Positions 1-11,307 of a stretch of DNA of 64,000 nt are shown here, in pieces. A program made the position numbers and the translations under genes. The stretch's first letter is position 1, and each line of letters opens with the position of its first letter. Location: the NCBI GenBank assembly GCA_018894105.1, contig CM032125.1, forward strand, positions 62,001 to 126,000, read 5' to 3'. The DNA is from Jacaranda mimosifolia. Lineage: Eukaryota; Streptophyta; Magnoliopsida; Lamiales; Bignoniaceae. Under the pieces are notes generated by a model. That model was given only the letters and a program-made list of their open reading frames with translations, made no database searches and had not been told where the DNA came from.

Positions 1-831
1 AAACCACCACAAAAATGCGCCTTTCAACCTCAGCAGTCCAAATCTATGGTGAATTTCAAGCTTAGCCCCTAGAAAAGCCCTCAATTTCAACCTTAAAAAC
101 CTAGCACCACCATTTATTGTTGTCGCTTGTAGCTCTAATTCCATCATTGCTGCCGCTCCAAACCTGAATGTAAGGTCACCAACTTCTTCTTAGAGCTGAA
201 GGCAACACAACCTATTACTCACAACCTAAGTTCAGCTGCTTGGAGAAGAAGACCCATCATCACTGCCATGGCTGAGACTTGAGCTTTGATTCCCAGTGAT
301 TCTCTAGTGGCCTCAAGCTTGCATATGGTATGGTTAGGTTGCTGGTGAGGAAAGGAAGGTAGTGAGGTCTCAATTTTTCCATCTCAAGGTGTCACCGGGG
401 TGATTGCCACAGAGAGAGAGAGAGAGAGATGGACATGGTGAGGCAGAATAAAAAATGAAGAAGAAATGGGGGGAGGAAATGAAATTGATATATTTAAAGG
501 GTAGTTTTTTATAAACTTTCAATTGGCCCCAAAACTTCATTACTATCCTCAATTGAGTCCTCCAACTTATGAAAATACAACTTTGACCCAATTGACCTAG
601 AAGGCTTCCATGCAAACCCCCCCAAAATTTTAAATGTCGTCTAATCAAGTCTTATTTATTTGTGAATTGGCTCCAAAACTTTAAAAAGTTGTTCAATTTG
701 GTTTTCTCAAATTTTCAAATTAACCCCAAAACTTTTAGAAATAAATAAATAATTAAAATAATTCAAATTTTCATAAAAGAAATAATAACTTATAAATTCA
801 TACCAATCATGAAATACTTAGGGGTGTTATA
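1..831 (-). repeat. Partial Ty3/gypsy LTR, cut by window start
   Basis: This matches, with some divergence, the stretch ending at 41002 in the second copy. The right end reads ...ggggtgttata, followed by aacctctccttctt, whose complement is a purine-rich tract next to an LTR starting TATAACACCCC (ancestrally TGTAACACCCC). An antisense integrase C-terminus follows directly, so this is the 3' LTR of a minus-strand element. A short GA microsatellite lies near 413-430. The left part of the LTR is outside the window. Confidence 0.7.
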
Positions 832-842
832 AACCTCTCCTT

Positions 843-1320
843 CTTAAAAGAATCTGATCCCCAAATTCTTACCTGAATGCTCGAAGAATTTGGGATATTG
901 TTGGCGTATGAGATCTTCTTGCTCCCATGTTGCTTCTTCCACATTATGGTTGCACTACAATACTTTCACCTAGGTAATCTTTTGATTCAAACCGATTGTT
1001 CTAACGTCAAATCACTTTTCAACTGCATATGCTCATGTGAATTAATGTGAGAAGGATGGATAGTACTTTTGAAGTTGTTACACGTGAAAGACATCATGTA
1101 TTCCCGTCAGGCCTTCGGGTATCACGAGATAGAAGCTACTTGTCTAATTCTTTCACATATCTCATAGGGTCTAACATATCCTGGACTTAGCTTCCGGCCT
1201 TTAACAATTCTTTTGACCCCTTTTCTTGGGGTCACCTTGAGAAATACTTGGTCATAAACTTCAAATTTTAAATTGAAGTCGAAGACATATTTAGTTATGC
1301 TTAAGCGGATTGGATTGCTT
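843..1320 (-). pseudogene. Ty3/gypsy integrase C-terminal remnant
   Basis: Read on the minus strand in shifting frames, this gives recognisable end-of-pol motifs: YDQVFLKVTPRKGV, KLSPGYVRPYEI, and near the end ATWEQEDLIRQQYPKFFEH, the chromodomain-like tail of Tekay/Del-type gypsy elements. Stops and frameshifts interrupt it (for example after the stretch around IRQVASIS), and no protease, reverse transcriptase or RNase H is present. It abuts the purine tract and LTR on its 3' side, as expected of a gypsy element's end. It is a dead fragment. Confidence 0.75.
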
Positions 1321-2753
1321 AATTGAAGAATTAATTATGGAGATATTGATTTGAAGGTATAAGTTGAAATCGGAAAAATGGAGGTTCTAAAGATGTGGGT
1401 TGTGGCTTCAAGTACATGGGAATCCAAAAATGGCGGTTCCGAATTTGTGGGTTATAGTTTTAAGCGAAATGTTATATCGTAATTGTTTATTGTATGCTTT
1501 GATAATAAGAGGGTAAATTTGGGACAACCAAAAAATGGTATGGGAATTGCAATATATGTATAGCAATTTCCAATTTTACCTTTTCGGATTATATTAATAA
1601 TTCTAGTTGATAAAAAATAGTAAGATAATAATTAAAAAGAAAAAAATTGCAAGACAATTTAATATAGTTCTATAAATAACTTCTATTTTTTTTCTTTTTA
1701 AAAAATATTTTTCTTTGATATTAGTATAGATAAATATATGTTTTTAAATTATTATTTAACTGAAAAAACATAAAATATATACAAAAACTAGATCTGGCAT
1801 CACCAACCAGATGAAAAGTTAAATAAAAATGAAAAAATTACAATAAGATATATCAAAACCCAAAATAAAATAGAACATTTCTTTTCATTCTCCACATGTT
1901 TTCCAACTGCACTACCAAAAACATTCTCAATTACTCTCAAGACATCTGAAGCACAACCAAAAACGACATATTTATTCCCTTGAGTGATAGGATTCATGCT
2001 ATATGCATAGATAACAAATTTGCACGAATCAGCTGAAACTCATACAGGAAGCACCACAGAAGGAATCACCTCCAATTGACTAATATAATGGAAATTTAAT
2101 ATACAGCCTATAACCGCAAACAAATAAGATACATAGGTAGTATACAAAATATTAACGTATGATTGCATGAAACAATCTACCAAGTTGAACAATTACAAGT
2201 ATCGATAACCTAATTAGTCACTTGCGAGCTTTTGAAGCATTAATACCTTGGAAAGAATGAAACTACTTCCACAATAAATAAGCCCAACTTGAGATTGCCT
2301 GCGTGCCTGCCTGCTTTCCAGATTTATGTCTTGTGTCATTTCTGCCTGCAGAAGTCGAATTTCATCAGCCTTGTTTGAGGTCTCATAGAAATCTCATCGA
2401 CAAAGGTATTCTGCTATTCTGCATTGATTGACAAAGAGGTCCATTTTCAATATATGCATGTCGATCTCTTAGGACATCTAACCATGTTTTATTTCTATTT
2501 TTGAAGTGTAAAAGTAAATTTTGGCTTTGCCTAACACAAAATTATGATGTAAATTTTATAAACATCATCCTTAAATAATCCGCCAAGTTCAAGGTTGTTC
2601 GATGAGCATCGTGTTAGAATTAAAATTATTTAATCTCCTACATCAATCGTAGACAACAACGATTACAAAACATTTTAGCCACAACCGCAGAAGTGAAAAT
2701 AATAAAGTATATTTATCCGAATTTGGAGACATAAACTGAGTGATATATAATCT

Positions 2754-2761
2754 CTAACCTG
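2754..2761 (-). promoter_or_regulatory. Putative splice donor after CNL stop (relic copy)
   Basis: On the minus strand the sequence reads TTTTTCAG|GTTAGAGATT. The position and GTTAGAG core match the donors beside NLR-1 (23879) and NLR-6 (59421). Confidence 0.45.
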
Positions 2762-3440
2762 AAAAACAGGGCCAGTACTGCTCAGCTTGAAAGGGCAATG
2801 ACTTTCTCCATGTATTATCCAACACAAACTTGAAGGACATCATTTCCCCAACTTTGCTGCTGCTATCCTTTTAGCTGATTCCACAAGTGATTTCATCCAC
2901 TAATCAACCTCAATGAGTTCAAGTATTGGAATTTCTCCAATATCATCTGGAATCTCACTTAGATCTCAACAATGATAAAGTATTAGGCACTTGAGGCTTG
3001 GAAGGTGGCTACTTTCCGCCATCCATTCCTAGAGCTCTGAATCATCCATTAGCAAAAATTTCAACCGACAAAATTCTCCTTCATGTGTTTCCCATTTGTT
3101 GCTTTCACAAGCGCAATTCCGCAATTTAAGCACTTGAAGTTAGGCAACGAACCAATAATCCCCATATCTTTCGAATGAAATATCTCAACATTCAAGATTA
3201 ACTTCTTCACGTCGTTTGTAAAAGTATAGGATTAACCTTTCCCTCAAAAGTATAATGTGCCTTTAATTTTAGCTTTTCGAGCTAATGCAGACAAACAAGA
3301 TTGACATGGTAGTCTTGGTCTTTGACATAATCATTTCCAGAATAATGGAGTACCAATTTCTTTAGGTTTGAAATCATTTTTAGGATCTCTTCGGTACATC
3401 TGAAGTTATCTACTTTAGTTATTGATTTCATGATATACCT
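2759..3440 (-). pseudogene. CNL (R1-like) fragment: LRR end only
   Basis: Minus-strand translation gives the C-terminal LRR signature shared by the other copies, such as GEIPILELIEVD followed by degenerate SAKRI-like sequence, and upstream the counterpart of the ESSHFPNLKCL repeat. The frame is broken by stops and small deletions. Coiled-coil and NB-ARC regions are absent. Its 3' side keeps a CAG|GTTAGAG splice-donor-like junction at 2758/2759, also seen after NLR-1, NLR-2 and NLR-6. It is a decayed relic of a tandem CNL copy. Confidence 0.75.
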
Positions 3441-4189
3441 CTGACTGTAATTAATAGAATTTGAAATACCAATTTAAAGTATCAAAATTTGAAAAGCCTG
3501 CCAGATTTTTTACTACGAATATTCATTTTTATAATATTTTTTTCAACTTTTTGTATATATGTACTATCCTAAATTATATTTTAAATAACTATCTTTCTTA
3601 ATATTTTTTTTTAATTTCTGTTTCTTTTAGATTGAAAAAATAAGTGCAACAATTATTTCCCAAATCACGTAATCAAATTTAAGATTTATTTCAATTTTAA
3701 GTTGATGTGGCAAAAGACATGACACATAAGAGCCCAAAAATCCCAAAATTTGGCCCAATGAGATATAATTGGACATATTTCAAGCTTGAATTAAAATTAG
3801 GCGACTCAAAGGACTAAATTTACGAATAATTGTACTAAATGTGATAACAAATTTAAGATAACAGACTAAATGTGCAGGTTCCAATAGAAATTTGACTATT
3901 TAAAAAGTTGGCAATAGTTAAAGGATCGAAATTGCATTTATGGCCGCGGATGGCAAAGAATAGCATTTTTTATCATTAATTCATGTCCTATTCTATTTTA
4001 TGGATGTGTTAAGTGAATTTGATTTACAATCAAATATTTTTATAAGAAAATATTCAATAAATTTGACATTTATTTATCATGTGTTATAGAAAATAATTTT
4101 TTGTTATTAAAATAGAGAATTTGATCTGAGTAGAATTTGATCAACCAATTTCACGATTGTCTGCATGCCTCTATTACAAACAGTTAAGG
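3441..4189. other. AT-rich intergenic stretch, nothing recognised
   Basis: Low-complexity AT-rich sequence on both strands with no coding signature, no clear terminal repeats and no RNA gene. It separates the CNL LRR relic from the CACTA-like remnant. Confidence 0.5.
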
Positions 4190-4520
4190 TTTGAGGACAT
4201 GCTGTCGAAAACATTCCAAAAGGTCAAGCGGAAAACTCTATGATGGAATTTCCGACGGATAAGCTGTCGAAATTTTGAATCAATGGCTTAGGACAACAGA
4301 GAAAATTATCAGCAAAAAATCCATTGGGGAAAGGCATTCCGGATATTTCCAGCACTTTTTTCCAATTGATTTTCCATCTATAAACTAATAAGTGTGCATA
4401 TTAACCAAAGCAATTTATGACAACTCATCCGTCGGAACAAGTCGCCGAAATCTTTTTCGGCTCTTGTCTCTGACGTAGTTTCCTCAGAAATTTTAGCGCC
4501 TTGTTCCCGTCACGCTTTCG
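4190..4520. repeat. CACTA-like subterminal remnant (inverted partner 46370-46790)
   Basis: Several copies of the motif CCGTCGGAA / TTCCGACGG and relatives occur here (for example near 4248, 4430 and 4470). Such motif arrays are typical of the subterminal regions of plant En/Spm (CACTA) transposons. The part near 4230-4290 matches 46690-46790 in inverted orientation. No CACTA terminus with target duplication was found, so this is a fragment. Confidence 0.45.
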
Positions 4521-4719
4521 AAATATAAGATCCCCACCACATTAATTTAAATTTTCCCATCAATAATTGATCCACTCCTCATGTACTTTAGCTTGCCCTT
4601 AAAACAGTTGTTCCGTTATGATTTCGAAATATTAAAAAAATGCCCTTAAAAATGTAATTTTCACAGCACTCCAAGGATATGAGCGTCTTTTTGAGTTGGG
4701 TTGGGCCAAACCAATGTGA

Positions 4720-5880
4720 ACCAACTCATGGCCCGAATTATTTCGCCCATCGCATCACAAAATCTTAGATGGCCCTGATTTTAAGCCATGTCACCTATAA
4801 TCTACCTGCCATTTTTTTTTAGATCTCTGAGTATACTATAATTTTAGCACATTAATATTGTCCAACTCTCTCTCTCTCTCTTCTTTTTGTTCCCCCCCCC
4901 CTCCCCCCCCCCCCCCCCCAAACTATTTACTCAAGCATTGAAGGATTTTTGCCAAGCAAAGCCCTTTAGCCACCTAAACCTTTGTGTGATTTTAGCGCCT
5001 AAGTTTGGATCGCCTAAACCTAGATCTCAAAGCTCAATTCGATCCGATTTATTCAATAGAAAAAGTACTTCCCCAACTCTTTATGTTTGAATATTCTAAA
5101 TCTCCCAATATTGTCGATATGTTTTGTCGGATCAGGCTTACAAATCACTTCATCAATGGGCACATATATAATAAAACATCTTGTATCACCATCCTTATAT
5201 GATTTACCAATTTAAAGATTGCCCATTTCCTTGCAGCCTATTTCTCTCTAACAAACAAGGTTTGAAGATACTTACATGTGTCTTTTGATTTACTCATAGT
5301 CTTAATCAAGAGAATCATGGTGACCACCATGTAAAGCAAGTAAACTAATTCAATAAAATTTTCTTAAAGTTACTCTACTGATATCTTCAGTGAGCCCCAA
5401 ATCAAAGAAAAGATATTTTACTAGAAGAGTGCATGTTTCAATTATCATGCACCTATATTAGTTATTTTCAACCCACCACCATTGGTAAATTCTTACACTA
5501 CTAATATAACCTAATAAATTTAAAAAAAAGATTAGTTAAATTACAATGAAAAAAGACATATTTATTATATTTTGTTAAAAAATTATTTTAAGGTTTTATA
5601 TTTGTAGATTTGTGATGTTAATTAACAGTGAAATATATGATTTGGTAGCTATTTGGTTTAAATTTGTATAAAAGGACATATATAAAGAATCTTTGCCTTT
5701 TTGCTTTGAATATAATTTCAGCTATTGATCACCTCATCATCAACAGTGGTTAAAAACTCTTAAAACTCGAATAGAAAAGATCAGACAACAAAACAGATTC
5801 ATATCATTGACAACAAAATAGTTGATATCATTGACGACCAAGAACAGAAAGTCAGGAACCGTTAATGATGGTTTAAATGT
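4720..5880. repeat. CNL 3'-flank block, copy 1
   Basis: This resembles 19780-20515 plus 21790-22110 and 23600-23800 (next to NLR-1), and 57600-58260 plus 59170-59340 (next to NLR-6). Shared landmarks are 'attaagccatgtcac', 'ttgccaagcaaa', 'aaacaaggtttg' and the final 'gatggtttaaat'. The block carries a CT repeat (about 4866-4884) and a C-rich tract (about 4892-4919). Short ORFs in it are fortuitous. It marks the former 3' side of a CNL whose body is no longer present at 5890-9100. Confidence 0.65.
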
Positions 5881-5926
5881 TGAAAAGTAATTTGTAATTC
5901 AAAAAAAAGAAAAAGAAAAAGAAAAA

Positions 5927-6334
5927 TGAAACTTCAAAAATGGTCAAAAGTTAAAAGGAAAGCTTCAAGAAAAGTCAAAGGAGGTGAAGTTGTAAAGTTT
6001 GATTCCACTTCTTATATCAAGGAGATAAAGTTGAAGAAGTAAAGTTCATCTTGAACTTTACTACCAATAAAATCATGTAGAATTGTATAGAAATTATGAT
6101 GTCTATATATATAAGTGTGTGGTATGTACTTGAAATATATATATATATATATATATAGAATAGAGGAGTAGAGAGAGATAGATGTAAAAAAAAAAAAAAA
6201 AAAGAGTGAAAAACGTCTTGTAACCAAAATTATTCCAAAGTTGTATTGCATGAACTTTGGAAAAAATATTATAATATTGCATTTTATCCTCCTAATTATT
6301 GATTCTCTCTCAAATCTTACATTAACACCCAACA
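5927..6334 (+). repeat. Copia-3 5' LTR
   Basis: It starts TGAAACTTC and ends CCAACA, followed after 6 nt by a tRNA-iMet-type primer-binding site. It is homologous to the two LTRs of copia-4 (for example the shared segments around TTCAAGAAAGTCAAAGGAGG and the end CCAACA). It contains an (AT)n run near 6138-6160 and a poly-A run near 6187-6204. A purine-rich run (5901-5926) precedes it, resembling the tract that precedes the copia-4 3' LTR. Confidence 0.7.
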
Positions 6335-6340
6335 TATTTT

Positions 6341-6353
6341 TGGTATTGGAGCC
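6341..6353 (+). other. Copia-3 primer-binding site (tRNA-iMet type)
   Basis: TGGTATTGGAGCC resembles the plant copia consensus TGGTATCAGAGCC, complementary to the 3' end of initiator tRNA-Met. It sits 6 nt inside the LTR, in the same place as in copia-4. Confidence 0.65.
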
Positions 6354-6388
6354 ACCTCGTGACTTGAGAACCCCTTCTATACACAAAC

Positions 6389-8340
6389 ATGGCTTCAAGC
6401 AGCAGCAACAAGCTTGCTTTTACCTATTCCCAAAAAAGTGTTCCAATCTTTGTTGGTCAAGACTACGAATTATGGAGCGTTCTAATGAGGATGTTGTTCG
6501 TGTCCCATGAACTCTAGGATATTGTTGAAGAGGGGTATGAAACATATACACCAGAGGAAGAAGCAACGTTAATAGCAACAAAGAAGAAAGAGCATAAAGA
6601 GAACAAGACGAAAGATGCAAGAGCTTTGTCCTTCGTGCACCAAGGGGTAAATAGATCTATCATTCTGCGCATTACAGACGTAAAAACATCAAAAGAAGCA
6701 TGTCAAATTTTGAAAAATCAATTTGGTGGATATGAAAAGGTTATCTCCATTAAGGTGCAAAATTTATGGCGAGATTTTGATAACCTAGCCATGAAAGAAG
6801 TTGAAAATGTGCAAGAATTCGTTTTTAGAGTTTCTATTGTGGTTAATCAGATTAGAGGATATGATGATACCATTGAGGATTGAAAAATCATAGAAAAAGT
6901 ACTACGAAGTCTACAAGCAAGGTTTGAGCATATAGTTGCTGCGATTGAAGAATTCAAGGATTTGTCAAAATTATCTTTGGATGAACTTATGGAATCACTA
7001 GAAACCCATAAAAAGAGGATGAGCAGGTTTTCAAACCAAAACCTGGAACAAGCCTTTTAGATAAAGGCCAATATTTCAGAGTAAAAAAAATAAAAAAAAT
7101 GAACTTAAGTAAAGAGGTTAAATCGGAAGAAGTCGTGGCAAATATCAAAACCTCTAAAGTCAAGGACGAGGAAGGACTAATTTTGATCAGAGAAATTCTA
7201 GTCAAAATTCAAATTTTTATTGCTGAATTTATAGAAAAAGTGGTCATGGTACCAAAGACTGCCGCTACAAATGCAAGAAATGCATAAATGCAAATCATTC
7301 TCAAAAAGATTGTTGGTATAAAGATGATGGAGAAAAAAAAAAGTCAACTTCATGGAAGCTGATCACGTATTTTATTCCTACCAGAATTCTCAACAACAAC
7401 TTGAGGATATTTGGTATGTGGATAGTGGATGCAGTAATCTCATGTGTGGAAATAAGAAAATATTCGTGAAGCTCGATGAGTCATATTCATCAGAAGTGAA
7501 ACTGAGAGATGGAAAAACTCACAAATTTATGGGAAAAGGAGCAATCGAAGTCCAAACAAAAGAAGATAAAATTAATATTATTAAGGATGTCTCTTATGTT
7601 TTGATTTAGCACAAAATTTGTTGAGTGTTGGTTAGTTGTTGGAAAGAGGTTACAAAGTGGAGTTCAATAATGACCACAGTGTCATTATTGACAAGCAAAA
7701 GAATCTCATGATGGCTAAAATTAAGATGAGTTCTAATAAAGTTTTTCCTCTTAATTTACCTCTGAATGAGAAAGTAGTGCTTCAGAGTTCAACAGATGAA
7801 GATTGCAACCTTTGGCATCTAAGGTATGGGCATTTGAGCAATAAAGGCTTGAATCTATTGAAAAAGAGAAATATGGTAGTTGGTCTTCCAACTATTCCAG
7901 ATCAAGACAAGACCAGTGAAGGATATATCTTTGAAAAAATGCATTGTCTACCATTTTCAAAGATATCATATGGAGCTTTAGCTCCTCTTGAGTTAGTGCA
8001 TGCTAATATATGTGGACCAACACGGACGCCATCTCTCAACAATAATAGGTACTTCCTTTTATTTGTTGATGACTACACTAAAATGATGTGGGTCTATATT
8101 ATAAAGCAGAAGTTAGATGCATTTCTTAAGTTTCTGAAATTTAAAGCACCCGTGGAGAATCAAAGCGGTAGAAAAATAAAAACTCTAAGAATAGATCGAG
8201 GAGGTGAATTTATTGAAAAATCCTTCTTGAATTATTGTAAAGAAAAATGAATCCATCGACAATTAATAGTTTGGTATAGTCCTCAACAAAATGGAGTTGT
8301 TGAGTGAAAGAATCGCACAATTGTGGAAATAGCACGAAGT
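6389..8340 (+). pseudogene. Copia-3 gag-protease-integrase remnant
   Basis: The frame opens with ATG at 6389 and encodes a UBN2-type gag (GQDYELWSVLMRML) with an early stop after FVS and further stops near 6881 and 7060. Then come a CX2CX4HX4C zinc knuckle (CKKC...H...C, around 7266-7310), the protease motif WYVDSGCS (about 7410), the GAG-pre-integrase segment LWHLRYGHLSNKGL, and an integrase core with DDYTKMMWVY and LRIDRGGEF. The integrase is cut off at about 8340, after a stop-containing NGVVE stretch. Reverse transcriptase, RNase H and the 3' LTR are missing. It is a dead element inserted where a CNL gene body would be expected. Confidence 0.8.
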
Positions 8341-8381
8341 GAAGTTTTCTCCTATAAATTTTTGTTTCTTTTCCCTCTTAT

Positions 8382-9001
8382 CCTATGTTTGGATCTTGGA
8401 TTTTGATTTAAAAAAATCCTACGAAAAAACCTTTTTTGCATGCTTCAAATGATACAACTTTATGCTTTAATTTTTTCACTTTTACATTTTTTTAATACTA
8501 AGGTAATGTTGGGTTACATTTTGTGTGTTTTGAGATAATGAGTTTTGGGAATGGGGCTGAGAAATGTGAAATTTGTGTTAGGGAATGTAATGGATATTTG
8601 TTTATATTTTTGGAATAGTTAGAAAATTATTTTGGAGAATTTTAGTATATTTGTTTATATTTTTTTGGGGAAACTATTTTTATTATTGTAGGCAAATCAA
8701 TATTTTTTTTGTTGGATTTTTGGGCTGAAAATGAAGTTGAATAATATTTTACTATAGAAATAATAATAAAATACATAATCATATATGTAATGATTGGATA
8801 TTATTTTTTTAATTGTAAAAATAAAAAATAAAATATTACAACATGTATTTGTGTGTATATGGGGATTTTGGTAATAAGTCTACTAATTTGAAGGGGTATT
8901 TTGGGGATTGACATTAATTTGATGTTTTGACAAAAAAACAACCCACATATTTACATTCTGCCAATATAAATTTGTTTTGGCAAAATGTAACCAAACATAG
9001 G
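8382..9001. mobile_element. MITE-like element with 11-bp terminal inverted repeats
   Basis: The left end CCTATGTTTGG (8382-8392) is the exact reverse complement of the right end CCAAACATAGG (8991-9001). The 620-bp interior is AT-rich and non-coding. It lies directly after the truncated copia-3 integrase. I could not find a convincing target duplication, so superfamily and exact ends are uncertain. Confidence 0.4.
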
Positions 9002-9009
9002 CCAAATTA

Positions 9010-9352
9010 TTCCTTAATCCAAGCGTAGCATTAGCGTCCATTTTCTTTCCCTCGTCATTTCATTTTTACTCTTTCTCCACCACCACTATTACCACCACCC
9101 CATTTTTCATGAAAATTTTCTATAGGCGAGCAAGGTAAGAAAGTGATACTGAACATTTAATTCTTCAATGTATAGTTATAAATCACTTTGCAATACTACA
9201 CATGCATTTTTGCATTACCTTGTGAATAGAGATATAAAACTGAACATTCAAATTACAAAGCTTCCAATTAGGTTTTTCTTGGTAAAAGCTTCCTGGTTAG
9301 GTTTTTTGGTAAAGGGAGTAGTACTTCTCATTTATGCCTTTGAAATTATAAT
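9010..9352. repeat. CNL 5'-flank relic
   Basis: About 9140-9270 is similar to 27030-27150, upstream of NLR-1 (shared 'atcactttg.gatactaca', 'tgcatttttgca', 'actgaacattc'). This suggests the end of a lost CNL copy. The 72-codon ORF here lacks coding character. Confidence 0.5.
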
Positions 9353-11307
9353 CGTAATACCCCAGTCCTTAAACGAATTATTTTAATTTATCTTAGAATT
9401 ATTATTAATTATAACCCTACAAGTACTTGAATTTCATTAAGGCTATGCTTTGATGATATATGATATAGAATAAAAGAGTGCATGGTTAGTAGTGAACCTC
9501 TATCTTGTTCTAGGGAAAAAAAAAATGGATATATACGATATTGGATGTTAGGAATAATGGATTAGTATTAGTTGATTTTGATATTCTTGGGTTGCTATTC
9601 TAAAATTTACATATGCAATTTTTATAGGCTTGATCAATATTTAGGGGACCTTAATTGAAAAGAAATATGGGATACAAATTGAATTCTTTTGGGGGTTATT
9701 AAGAATCCTGTTTTAGGTACTTATCTTCATTTTTTTACTTGCTATATCAAGGACATAAATTTTAGATAATTAATAATTTGTAAGGATTGCTTAGTGATGA
9801 TTGAAAATGTAGAATTTTTAAGTCAATTATTTGATGGAACTTCATTTGTTGTGTTCTATGTTAAGGATTAAGCTAACTAATATGAATACCAATTTATGGT
9901 GAAGGAAATATTTGGTCCATATTTAATTAGTGACTTAAGATGTATTAGTTAGCCTAAATTATTTAATTCATTTCAAATTGTTTAGCCAATAACTAGTACA
10001 AACGTAAGTCCATAAATGGCATTTGTGTTTTGTAGATCAGATGTAATAACAATCCAAACTATTTAATTCATTTTAAGTTATGATTGAGTCCATAAGTAGT
10101 GTAGCAAACGAGCCCACAAATTATTATGAGTAAGTACAGGCTTAGATTCATAATTATCAAGTTAAAGATGACGAAAAGTAATTTTTATGGAATTTTTGAA
10201 TTTATTGATAGATGGATAATTCTAGAGGTCTTCCCATAATTTTATAACTCTATTTCGATAGTTTTTGACCCCCATAAGATATCTAGTCATATTGGTTAGC
10301 TAAAACTATATAAAAATAGGTGATATGAAACCTCAAGACCTCTGTTTTTGTACTACTATATTTTCATGCGAAAATTTATCATAGATATTTTCTATTATTT
10401 AATTATTAAACTATGGTAATAGTTATTTGAAATCCAAAATAATTAAATCATGAAAAGTTAGGATTTCGGATATTTAGTCATAAGCTTGGGAATTTCAATA
10501 AATATCCAATCTTGATAAGTTAAGAGTATGGGGATTTCAGTAATTGCCTAATCCTGATAAGATTAGGATTTTAGAATTATCTCCGTAGCTTTGAGCTATC
10601 GTTATCTGGGATTGATACTGATCAAGTTTAGTGGAGTTTGGAATTAGAGTTATCTTTTTATCTCAATAAGATAAGAATTTTAGTTTACCCAGAAAACCTA
10701 GCCTAATAGTATAAATACCCATAGGGTAGGAAATAGGGAAGTCATACACAGAGGTAAGAAAATACCCATTTTCTTTATTTGTTCCTTAAAAAACATAGGG
10801 ATATTTCATTTTGGGTATTAACATCCTTTCTTTTGTCATAGAATTAGAGGAGAATGCATAAGGGGTAGATCAAATTTGATAGAAGTTTTGAGTTTTAGGA
10901 TTCTAGCACAAGCAAACCTCTATTCATTTTCTATTGAAAAATATTCTTTTGTGTGAATGATTTCTGCATTGAAAATAGGTGGTTATTTTCTATCTAATGG
11001 TTTAATTGTAGAATTTTTTGTATACAAATAGCTAACTGTTCAAAAGATATTTTCGCATGCATAAAACTTACTTTTTAGGATTGAGCATTAAAAAAAAAAT
11101 ACAAAATATTTTAAATGATGCATAAAACATAGTATTCTCTATTGAATAAAAAGGATTTATGCTATCAATAATTGAAAAATTATTGGTAGGAACGAGTTCC
11201 ATAACTATGCTATGGGGTTACAGTAACAAATGATTTCTGAAGCCATTTAATGGTGCTGTAGTCAAGATTATCAAAGCCATTTAATGGCATTGTAGTTAAG
11301 ACTACAT
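9353..11307 (+). repeat. Ty3/gypsy LTR piece 1 (left three quarters)
   Basis: It lines up along its length with the solo LTR 27448-29980, starting at CGTAATACCCC (TGTAATACTCC in the solo copy). It stops at about 11305 within the internal tandem repeats carrying 'tgtagttaaga'. The continuation of the LTR resumes at about 20869. It is diverged, so it is an old insertion. Confidence 0.7.

Larger units (their letters stand above)
1..2668. repeat. Segmental duplication, copy A (partner 40187-42750)
   Basis: The whole stretch lines up in the same orientation with 40187-42750. It includes the gypsy LTR end, the integrase remnant, and about 1.2 kb of non-gypsy sequence. Copy B lacks roughly 120 bp present here near 1430-1540 (joined at about 41640). 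Similarity stops sharply at 'gattacaaa' (about 2668 and 42750). Both copies lie upstream of CNL remnants on the minus strand, consistent with duplication together with the cluster. The segment from 1320 to 2660 holds no intact gene that I recognise. Confidence 0.8.

Noticed and set aside
4887..5090. 67-codon plus-strand ORF starting MFPPPSPPPPP
   Set aside because: It is a translation of a cytosine homopolymer tract followed by CNL flank repeat sequence, and the paralogous blocks do not keep the frame.
6012..6398. 128-codon minus-strand ORF over the copia-3 LTR
   Set aside because: It translates AT and poly-A repeats antisense to the LTR and gag start.
7636..8250. 204-codon ORF as a separate gene
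   Set aside because: It is the GAG-pre-integrase and integrase part of copia-3 after a frameshift, not an independent gene.
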